Part shown: positions 10,511 through 21,900 of the stretch, one piece after another | Layout: each line of letters opens with the position of its first letter | Numbering within the stretch: position 1 is the stretch's first letter | DNA from: Branchiostoma floridae | Taxonomy: Eukaryota; Chordata; Leptocardii; Amphioxiformes; Branchiostomatidae | Direction: 5' to 3' | DNA length: 64,000 bases | Assembly (NCBI RefSeq): GCF_000003815.2 | Contig: NC_049983.1 | Coordinates: 1,146,900 to 1,210,899, forward strand | Position numbers and translations under genes: made by a program | The notes under the pieces: generated by a model | Told to the model about the DNA's origin: nothing | Databases searched by the model: none | Seen by the model: only the letters and a program-made list of their open reading frames with translations

Positions 10511-13500
10511 TAAGAATTAAGGATATATATACTAGTAATAGATGTGTAAAACTCATCTTTGCCCCCAGTTGGTGAAAGTGAGAGTGATATCAATCCAGTT
10601 TTAGCTCACTGAAGAGCTTTTCGTCCACTGGTCGTGACAGAGAAGACAGACACTATGTACAGTATTTACAGGTTCATTGTACTGGGGAAATTCCCCCTAG
10701 CTATTTTTTGATAAGCACAATGAACGTCCCGTCCTCAGGACTGCATCCATACAGGTAGCGTACCTGTCAAGTGAGCGACACAGACGTAATCAAACTCTCG
10801 GCTACTAATTCCAGAGGTAGCCCTAAAAAACTGTAACTGCGCAACTGTCTCCAGTCTAACTGCGCAACTGTCCTAGCGAAAGAGGAAGTGACACAGGTGT
10901 GACATCACCTTTCATACCCACTGACAGGGGATTCCTCCTGGAACGTTCCATTGTGAAATGTGGGAGACAGCTTTTGGACATTGCTTTTTGGCGACCTCAC
11001 TTCTAGTTCACGTTTTGATTAAGCCCCGTACAGTTTCAAAAGTATCATCTTGAAGCTGGGTGTATAAAATAGCGAACAGGAGAGGTCGTTGGGTTGCAAA
11101 AATATACACCTTAATTGGCAGCATTCCCAAATAACACAGCGGTATTTGTTCAACAGGTCATTTACATGCAGGACGTAGAGCATAACCTAGTCATGTTTTG
11201 GTCATGTTTAATTGATGTCTGAAGTCTTAATTTGACAGATGGGTGTATATAGTCTTTTGACGATTACAAAGTACATCGACATTTAAACATGCCGTACGGT
11301 GTCTTTTATCGACAAAGATTCCTATCTTTTTTAAGCAACAGACGTTTTGTCTTGGTTGGGCAGCATAACACAAAACATTGACAAGTTCTTATTTGGTATG
11401 GATATCATATTTTACCTTCTCCACAGTTGCTGACATTTCCCAAGTACTGCTAAGAATTAGTGTATGAGTGAAACTCACCTTTTACTCTATTGAAAGCGAT
11501 CCAGTTGGCTCACTGAAGAGCTGTTCTTGCACTGGTCGAGACAGAGGTGACAGACTATGTGCAGTATTTACAGGTTCATTGTACTGGGAAAATTCCCCAA
11601 CCTCTTTTCGACAAGCACAATGAACAACTGCAGTGGACTGCATCCTGTCCTAAGGACTGCAATCCATTCAGGTATCTTGCATGTCGGGTCAGCGACACAG
11701 CCGGAATCGAACTCACGACGTCTAGTTCCAACTGGACTACCTACTCTAAATCGTAACTGCGCAACTGCCCCCAGCGAAAGAGGAAGTGACACAGGTGTGA
11801 CATCACCTTTTATACCCAGTGGACCGGAGATTCCCCTGGAACGTTCCATTGACAATTGTAGGAGCATTAGCTTTTGAATATTGCTTGTGAGTAACTGCTT
11901 TGGCGACCTCACTTCAAGTTCACGTTTTAATTAAGCCCTGTACAGTTTCAAAAGTATCATATTGAATGTCTTAATTTGACAGTGTAAATATATAGTCTGT
12001 CGATGATTACGAAGTTCATCCACATTTAAACACGTCGATAGTTGTATTTGATTTGATCGACGAAGATTCCTAATTTTTTACGCAATACCAACACTTGCGT
12101 GTACACATTTTTCTTGGTTGGGCGGAAAAACATAAAATATTGACAAGTCCTTATTTGGTCTGGATATCAAGGGTAACATTTTGCCTTTTTGCCATTGACT
12201 GCTAAGAATTAAAGATAATAGATAAAAACCTTTCAATCTAATGAAAGTGATAATGATTCAATCAGTTTAGCTCACTGAAGAACTACTCTTCCATTGGTCG
12301 TGACAGAGACGACAGACGTTATGCACGTACAGGTTCAATGCACTAAGAAATTCCCCTAGCCCTTTTTGATACGCACAACGAACAGTAGACTAAGGACAGC
12401 AATCCATTCAGGTATCGTACATGTCGGGTGAGCGACACAGCCGGAATCGAACTCTCTGCTTCTAGTTCCAGAGGCACGGCTAACAACTGGACTACGCACT
12501 CTAAATTGTAACTGCGCAACTGTTCCCAGCCTAACTGCGCAACTGCCCCAGCGAAAGAAGAAGTGACACAGGTGTGACATCACCTTTTATACCCAATGGA
12601 CCGAAGATTTCCCTGGAACGTTCCATAGACAAATGTCGGAGAATGCTTTGAACATTGCTTGTCAATGAGTAACTGCTTTTTGGCGACCTCACTTCTAGTA
12701 CACGTCTAAATTATGCCCCGTACAGTTTCAAAAGTATCGTCTTGAAGCTGGGTGTATGAAATAGCAAACATGAGAGGTCGTTGGGCCATGGGGTGTAAAA
12801 AAAAATCACGTTATACCTTAATTTCCAGCATTCCCAAATAACACAACGGTATTCATTCAACAGGTCATTTACAAGCAGGACGTAGAGCATAACCCAGTCT
12901 TGTTCTGGTCAGGCGGGATTGATGAATCCTGCAGTCTTAATTTGACAGTGTATATTGTTTCTCGACGATCATTCCAATTCATCCACATCTAAAGACGCCG
13001 TAAGTTATCTTTGATCGACAAAGATTGCTAAACGTTTTACGCAACACAAATAGTTGCATGTACACGTTTTGTCTTGGTTGGGCAGCATAGCACAATACAA
13101 TATTGACACAGTATTGACAAGTCCATATCTGAATATTATAGGGCAACGTTTTATCTTCTCAAACGTTGTTCACATTTGTGTACTGCTAAGAATTTAAGGG
13201 ATAACGGATATGTAAAACTCACCTTTCACTATATTGAAAGTGAAAGCGATCTAGTTGGCTCACTGAAGACTGGTCGTGGCAGAGTAGACAGACGCTAGGC
13301 ACAGTATATACAGGTTCATTGTACCGGAGAAATTCCTCCAACGCTTCTGAACTAGCACAGTAAACAGTGGACCAAGGCTTAACGTCCCGCCCTGAGGACT
13401 GCATCCCTTTCCTGTAGTGTGCATGTCAGGTGAGCGACACAGCCTGGATCAAACTCTCAGCTTCTAGTTCCAGAGTCAGGATTGGAACTACACAACTGGA

Positions 13501-13660
13501 CTACACACTCTAAATTGCAACTGCGGGACTGTCCCCAGCCTACCTGTGCAACTGTCCCCAACGAAAGAGGAAGTGACACAGGTGTGACATCACATTGTAC
13601 CCACTGGGTGGGGGATTCCTCATGGAACGTTCCATTGACAAATGTGGGAACTGTTTTTCA
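10490..13660 (-). repeat. four tandem ~0.75-1.0 kb units with a tRNA-like segment
   Basis: ACTGCTAAGAATT recurs at about 10503, 11445, 12199 and 13183 (spacing 942, 754, 984 bp). Each unit repeats GGCTCACTGAAGA, GTGACAGAG, CAGGTTCATTGTACTGG, a GTGAGCGACACAGCCGGAAT stretch, GAAAGAGGAAGTGACACAGG and GGAACGTTCCATTGACAA. The last unit is truncated near 13660. On the minus strand one segment per unit (for example 12505-12420) has tRNA-like A-box TAGTCCAGTTGTTAGC and B-box GAGTTCGATTCC, suggesting a tRNA-derived SINE caught in the duplication. Short ORFs here are shadows. Confidence 0.75.
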
Positions 13661-14727
13661 GTTGTTGCTATAATACCTAAAATCCCTGAAAATGACAAAA
13701 AAATCTACAGATAATGATTTTGCCCCTTGCCAATTCAACTTCTTTTGTAGTAGATAATAACTATTAGTAAGTATGTATGTTCAACTGGTGATTTAAGAAA
13801 TAGGTAGCTTGGTAGCTAGTTATCATTGAGGTACATACACTAAATTGCACAGTAGATTGTTGTAATTTATTTGTGTTGCTTCTGAACACCAGTGAGTAAA
13901 TTTTCAATATGTTTGATGGAAAATATTAAATGTAGGGTTGGGCAACCGTGACAGAACTTGATCTGAATTTCTGAGAAAAAAATGTCGAATACACATTGTT
14001 AGTTTCATGTTCACATAGTGTCTTCCTATGCTATAATAGCCAGTTAATAATTACATTACCCTTATCGTATAATTTAATTTTCAAGGAAGTACTTCCATTA
14101 CTTTTTCAAACATATAATCTTTACATTGTTGTGCATCTTAAAATGACATAATCCGAATAAAAGTGATCACTTTAAAATCTTTACTTACCATAAAATATTT
14201 ATTGAACTTATTGTGGCCCAGGTATGACAAAATGTACAGTACCATCTCACTGGGCCTTGTCTACTGGTCAGAAATGATTGCAACAACTTTATGAATTCTT
14301 TTGACAATTTTCCCTTGCAGTCACATTGATGTGCATCACACGGGTAAAATACTGTATCTCAACAAACAAGATGGCTGCACCCAGAATAATGTCACATCCA
14401 CAGTTTCAGTCACAAATTAGATGTAGAATCTAATCTAGTCTATTGGAAATGCAGTGTTGCCATTACTGAAAAATAAAACGTACATGTATTAGTATTCATC
14501 CAAAAGAGATTTGCAGTGATTGCACCTATTGGCAACTAGTTTGTGCACACTTTGGATATTTTGCAAATTGCAATATTTTAGTTTTTTTTAAATTGCCATT
14601 TCGGGCAATCAAATGTTGCCTGTTGGAGCCTGATGGCAACAAATTGACAACATGTTGGCTACTGTGAAGAACCTCTTTTGCAAACAGACATGGCCCAGTG
14701 AGACACCCATTTTTAGAGGAGTTCAGG
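13661..14727. other. AT-rich spacer downstream of the oxidoreductase
   Basis: No gene recognised. A TTTATT near 14194 could be a minus-strand AATAAA for the oxidoreductase transcript, 1.7 kb past its stop; weak. Confidence 0.3.
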
Positions 14728-15920
14728 TATAGGAACCATCTGGGTGTACAGTCATGACTCTGTCCTGTAGTTGTGTTTAGCTATAGGAACCATCCGGGTG
14801 TACAGTCATGACTCTGTCCTGTAGTTGTGTTTAGCTGTAGGAACCATCTGGGTGTACAGTCATGACTCTGTCCAGTAGTTGCTATAGGAACCATCTGGGT
14901 GTACAGTCATGACTCTGTCCTGTAGTTGTGTTTAGCTATAGGAACCATCTGGGTGTACAGTCATGACTCTGTCCTGTAGTTGTGTTTAGCTGTAGGAACC
15001 ATCTGGGTGTACAGTCATGACTCTGTCCAGTAGTTGCTATAGGAACCATCTGGGTGTACAGTCATGACTCTGTCCTGTAGTTGTGTTTAGCTATAGGAAC
15101 CATCTGGGTGTACAGTCATGACTCTGTCCTGTAGTTGTGTTTAGCTGTAGGAACCATCTGGGTGTACAGTCATGACTCTGTCCAGTAGTTGCTATAGGAA
15201 CCATCTGGGTGTACAGTCATGACTCTGTCCTGTAGTTGTGTTTTGCTATAGGAACCATCTGGGTGTACAGTCATGACTCTGTCCTGTAGTTGTGTTTAGC
15301 TGTAGGAACCATCTGGGTGTACAGTCATGACTCTGTCCAGTAGTTGCTATAGGAACCATCAGGGTGTACAGTCATGACTCTGTCCTGTAGTTGTGTTTAG
15401 CTATAGGAACCATCTGGGTGTACAGTCATGACTCTGTCCTGTAGTTGTGTTTAGCTATAGGAACCATCTGGGTGTACAGTCATGACTCTGTCCTGTAGTT
15501 GTGTTTAGCTATAGGAGCCATCTGGGTGTACATTCATGACTCTGTCCTGTAGTTGTGTTTAGCTATAGGAGCCATCTGGGTGTACAGTCATGACTCTGTC
15601 CTGTAGTTGTGTTTAGCTATAGGAGCCATCTGGGTGTACAGTCATGACTCTGTCCTGTAGTTGTGTTTAGCTATAGGAACCATCTGGGTGCACATTCATG
15701 ACTCTGTCCTGTAGTTGTGTTTAGCTATAGGAGCCATCTGGGTGTACAGTCATGACTCTGTCCTGTAGTTGTGTTTAGCTATAGGAGCCATCTGGGTGTA
15801 CATTCATGACTCTGTCCTGTAGTTGTGTTTAGCTATAGGAACCATCTGGGTGTACAGTCATGACTCTGTCCTGTAGTTGTGTTTAGCTATAGGAGCCATC
15901 TGGGTGTACAGTCATGACTT
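14728..15920. repeat. 54 bp minisatellite derived from the oxidoreductase terminal exon
   Basis: About 22 units of 54 bp beginning TATAGGAACCATCTGGGTGT. From 14728 to about 15348 they form a 155 bp higher-order repeat (54+54+47, the third lacking part of the TGTTTAGC end), four times over. Units are over 95% alike by eye. On the minus strand each unit spells [15 protein letters not shown] and a TAA, which is the last 15 codons of the neighbouring gene, so the array grew from its 3' end. Confidence 0.95.
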
Positions 15921-18900
15921 TGTCCTGAAGTCGAGCCTGCTCGGCAGCAAACACCAGCAGGTGGCTCTGTAGGGTGTCCCGAGGTCCAGTCAGTACCTCA
16001 GACCGGACATCACTCTGAAAGGATAAGCCATATTCAAAGGTTGACGCAATGAATGTCATTTTCCACCATATGATTACAAATCTTACTTTGAAAGTATATG
16101 GATGCAATGAATTTCATGTTTAACCATTATTACTAAAAATCTTATTTAAGCCTCTACTCATAGCCATCATCATTGACTTTCTTTTGTGTTAAAGGAGCCA
16201 ATGGCAAGTGCCTAATACAAGAGTTAGATCATCATGCTAATTAGCCACTTTCTTTCTACACTTAAATTTCTTTACCATTTCCATGATACTGTCGCTTTTG
16301 CAACATTTGTCATTGTTATGTCACTTTTTATGCCTCTTGTAGGGACACCCCCCCCCCCCCAAATATGCTTGGATATGGAACTGTTCAGCAAACTGGGAAT
16401 AACAATTTGAAATGGCAATGATCACTTGCAAAATGAAAATTTACAGGGGCTATATAAAGGCTACACTATGCGAAATTTACAGGGGCTATATAAAGGCTAC
16501 ATTATGCTTAGTAATACATATTGAATACGGCATTGAAGTTTGCTTGTCATCTTTTCTCACTTATATAACCTTACCTGGATGGCTCTGACAAAGGCATCCA
16601 TCAGGAAGCGGAAGAAGTTTGTAGAGACTAAAACACCAACCTATAGCTAACGCTAGTTCACCTTTATCCGTGGGGTAACCTATATTCGATGTTTTTCAAA
16701 ACAGCACATTTAGGGATATCAAGTTGACAAACTGTTCATTCAAACTGTTATATTTTCAAATACACCACTTTGAACACACATTTCATCGGCATGATAGCCC
16801 TAAATACGCTGATTTTGAAAACAGTGGATAAAGGTTACCCCACGGATAAAGGTGAACTAGCGTTACATATAGAACAAGGCTCTTAATTTTGCTTGTCATT
16901 ATGTCTCATTTTGCTCAACCTTACCTGGACGGCCCTGACAAAGGCATCCATCAGAAAGAAGTCTGCACCGCCGTGATTGTCACGCATCCTGTTAGGGGGC
17001 GCCACTGCACAGCGATGCTCTGCGGTCGTCTGAGTTAGGAAGTCATAGACATACACGGGGCCTGGACCAGAGCAGCGTAGCTCTCCCTGGATGTAAGGAT
17101 ACAACATGAGATGAGTAATACAACAAGCATAGACTTATCTTGCTTTAGCTAGTTAAGCCATGACATCTACCAGGTCTAGAACACAAGTGAACCTGAGTCA
17201 TTATTGCCCTTATGACATAAAGTCATTGAAACCAAAACGTCATTGAGATGTTTGCTGTATGTAGATCCTTTGTAGTGAATAAAGAATCTGTCATTCAGTC
17301 ATTCACCGACCAGATGAAACTATTTATTGATTTTGTGTTACTTGAGTTACTGGAACATCTTTAATTTTTTCTAACAATTTTCTCACTGCAAGGTCACATA
17401 GACCATTTCAGGGCATTAGAGTAGAGAAGAGTAGAGTCTTCGGTTAGGTAGGAGTCTTGCTCCAGTTGAAACCGCTCCTCATTCTGTTCGGTCAGCATAC
17501 CGACATGGTTGGTTTATGTGGTCTATCCAGAGCCTTGTGGTTGTACATAATGGGGTGATCTTCCATGGCTCTATCTAGCCTCATCTTAAAACTGTTTACT
17601 GTTGGTGCTGTAACCACTTCTTCTGGCTGTGTTCCACCATGGCACTACTCTGTTGCTAAAGAAGTCGTTTCTTTTGTTGGTGTTTGATCTTGGCCTTGTT
17701 AGGCGTAGGCTGTGCCTGTTCCCTCTTGTCCTCTCTTCACTCATTGAACCAATGCTAACTGTAGCAGCGTTTCTCCTCCCTATGTCAGAAACATTATTGG
17801 CCAAGATTGACTAATTATAATTGACTTCATAGGCAAAGCAGGAGTTACGAAGGCTGCTCGGGATAATTCTCTGCCCTATTTCCCCAGAATGGTTTCATCC
17901 ACTTACACCATGCCAAGAGAGGACCCTTACACTTCTTAAAAACTGTGGGGGTTCTATACGTGCTTGAGGTGTGCCTCTCCCCAAACATGGGACTCTATTC
18001 AATGTCCAATCCAAGGGCTGGCCCCTAAGCCAGAGCTAGGTACTCATTTTCACCTGGGCGAAATGAGAAGTCAAGTAAAGTGTCATTCCCAAGGGCAAAT
18101 GGTCAGTGACATGACACGACATGACCTGGGATCACTTGGTTTGGAGTTGTACACTCTGCCGTTATGATACACAACACTCCACAAATTATACAATGTAACA
18201 TTACCTTGGTGCCTGAGATCCTGGTCTGTCTCTCACAGATCTCCTGAGTAAAGGCCACCATGTTGAAAGAAGCCGTCTGGCCACCATCAAACTGGAAGTT
18301 AACCACCTAAATATACATGTAACAAGAAAGCAAATGCTTCAAATTTGTCATACATGTAGATGCACCCAAATTTGTACTGGGTAGCTCATATATACAAGCT
18401 GTCAGTTCTATGTGTGAATCATTTCTTCCACATAGTAGATTTTATAAGACTTGGGGTGAACGTAAAAGTAATCTCGAACCCTATTAATAAAACTCTGGCC
18501 CACGAATCCACAGAATTTGATTCAGATGGTCAAGCAGTGGGGTAGTGTTACCGCTTGCGCCACTGGGACGTATGATAGGGTTGTTAATAAGGAAGTGTCT
18601 CTCTCTCTCTGTTAGTCAGTCTATATAGACAATGACACTGCGTAAAAAGAAAGTAAGCGACAGAGGAGACTGCAACGCAAGGAAGTGTACCTGATTGGAA
18701 ACAACGTCGTTGTCGCACTCGTACACACAGCGTCCATACGGGCCAGTCCTCAGTGCCTCGGTAAGGCTCTCCACGTCCACCGGTTCCTGAGGACACACCA
18801 CACTGACTGGCCAACCTGTCAGTCCCTGGAATACACAGAATAAAGTCTGACTTGTAACTGATATCATGAGCAACATTCAACAGCATCTATTGGTTGCTTG

Positions 18901-21900
18901 CTTCACAATTATATTTGCTTTGTAAAGCCTGGTGCAAGCCTTTTTTAGTGGGACCGCATGGTGCAGTGGCAGCATTTGTGGCTCGAGACCGAGAGGTTGC
19001 GGGTTCGAATCCAGCTGCTGTGTCACCGATCTAGTGCCCTTGGGAAAGGCACTTTACACGACTTTCCTCACTTAACTCAGGTGTAAATGAGTATCTAGTG
19101 GCGTTGTGTGGCTTGGTGGGACTATGTGGCCGAGACAGGCCTTAGGGGCATGTTCGGGCATGTCAGCAGCACCCGCCATAGCACACGAGTCAGGGGTAGG
19201 AGGAACCCCTTGCATCCTTGGTTGGAAGTCCTCCTAGGAGACGGATACTCCGAACAACAAAGCTGCATCTGATGGAGCCGCCTCACACGTTGCATACAGT
19301 TGCCCCTGTGAGACTTAGTGCTCCAGTAGATGAGAGGGTGGAGAAGGAATTGCACACCCCTCCTTCACCATTAAAAAAAAAGTCATGTGCAGGTCAGGTA
19401 AACAGGCAAATAGCCTGTCTGCCTCCTCATCTGTCCAATCGACAGGAGAAACTGGACTCGATCTGTAGCCATCTTTTCTGTAGCCTTTGACATAAAGCTT
19501 AAAAAAGCTGGCAGCATGGTATTTGTGAATAGTATCAGAAAAGGTGTACAAACTGGGGCTAGCGCTATACATGTCTCTAGGCCTTGTCACTCCATCCTGC
19601 AGGGATGCACATTCCTTTACTGAGACGGACCAAAATTTTACCCCATCCATCCAAAAAATCGGAACATTACATGAAATTGATAAAAATATATTTTCGTGAT
19701 CATTTAGCTTAAAATCAGCGACAGATTTAGCAATGAAAATGAACATCACAGGCTCCCAATAATGAAACAAATTAAAGCTGGAGATAGCCCATTAAAAACA
19801 CTCGGAAAAAAGAAGCTAGAGTGATTAACCTTGTTCTAAGGAGTAAATCATAGTTTCATGTCAGCAAGTGATAATTGTCATTCAGACCTTTCAAGTAGAG
19901 ACTGCCACTACTTCGACGACCCTAAAGCGTTACAGTATGTAATATTGTCACCTGTTTCACCCTCGTCAGGTAGATCTTCTTAGCAGAGTAAGGACAGCTG
20001 TTCTCCACCTGGCAATCCAGACACCTGCTGGCTGCACCTGTGGGCTGGAAGGAACAACAAAAACTACATGTTGTAAATAACTACATGTTGTACATAAGGC
20101 CCGAATCTACACAGTTTTTACCGATATCTGTGGAGATGTCGGGAGGGATCTAGAACGTAGGGGGCCGGACACCCATGGCGCTTGCAGTCATAAACATACA
20201 GCGCCGCGATTTTCCAAATGCGTTATATGCTAATGAGCCTTCCCGAAGTCGGGAAGCATCTACACGCACGCGAAGCTGTCGGGGACCCCTGCTAAGCTAT
20301 CGGTAGGGTATCGTACTAATGGTCCGGACCTTTTGGGAAAAATTTTCCCGATATCGTAATGGTGATATAGTAGTTCCATCTAGACGATGAAAAAAAGCTG
20401 TCGGCGAGAGGCTGTAGGTGATATCGGGAAAAACTGTGTGTAGATCGTGCCTTACTTCCGTCTTGCTTGTCACATTATTGCAGCACCAATAAACCTCAAG
20501 GTATGTAATCTGCAAGCAAAGGGTTCTTGTGGGGAGGTTGGCGTAACAAATCCATTACTCGGACTTGGGTTGGAGAATGTGGTAGTCTTTGACTCCATTA
20601 ATGTCTGCACCCCATATACATACATGTATGCCCAAACCACCAGTAGTGTTCATACTCAAATTCTCCTATTAACATTACTTTTAAATGCAATATTTTCTGC
20701 TGCAGGAAGGTGGCACTAGTGTCCCTGACCGTTGTCCTTTTTTTTCTAATTTTATATCGTGAAGATAGTGAAAGATGTCTGGATAAACATCCTGCATGAA
20801 TTATTAAGCTTTTTACATGTACAAATACTTTGGGAATTTGCTCTTGGCATATACATGTAGTTAAGTGCAGTTAAAAGATGGTGCTCTTACCTTGTTCTCA
20901 GGCCTGAAGTGCATGAGACTTCCAAAGGAGGACACCTTGACACACCTGTATAAAGACAGTCACATGCTTTCATCAGCTAAGGTCTGGGTATAACCTTTGA
21001 AACAGGCTGAAAAAAAAAACTTCCTTTATTAACTAATGTCCTTTCCACTCCCTGAGTTATTGATATTTCCATTGATTTACTTTATAGACAGTCTGCAACT
21101 GGGAAAATGCAATGTGATAGTAAACCTAGGTGGACCATATTGTCCCCATTTGACAGCAAATTGAAACAAGATACAAAATGAAATAATAAAAAAAAAATGA
21201 TCATAATATGGTAAGACAGAAAAACTTGCAAACTAAGATAATAGAAAGTTTGTTTTTTCCTGTTGCTTGTACATTGGGGAACATACAGTCATGTGAATGG
21301 GAGAAGGTGACTTTCAAGTTTAATTGGAAGAGCAACATTCCCAATAATTTGCCTTTTGTCAAGCTACTTGCACACAATGCCAATTGAAAATAAGGACCCA
21401 CTAACTCTTTATCTTAAAGTTTGCTGTTACAGCTACTATTTTGTTCATATTAGCTGTAACAACTACAATATTGTTCCTACTTGCTGTAACAGCTAATGAG
21501 CTAATGTCACAATGTTGCAGTTCAAAGCTCTGATTGGTTCATTACAGAAGAAGAAGAAAGAAGTGAAGAGAACACACCAGCAAAAACAATATGTTTTCCC
21601 TTAGGGAAACATAATGACGTATAGATTCAAACTTTGATAAGCATAAATCCATCACCAAACCTTGCACCACTGAGCCAATAGCGTATGAGGTCAACATCGT
21701 GACAACTTTTGGCGAGAAGCGAGAAGCTACTGCCCGCAGTGTTCCGCCAGTTTCCTCGCACATAGGAGTGAGCAAAGTGCCAGAACCCCACCTACGAGTC
21801 ATGTAAAGGAGATTTATCAATGAATTTCTGTAACATAGGGCCATACTGATTTGACTAAATATGAATGACATTCACTGGCATATCAGCTTTCATCCATTTC

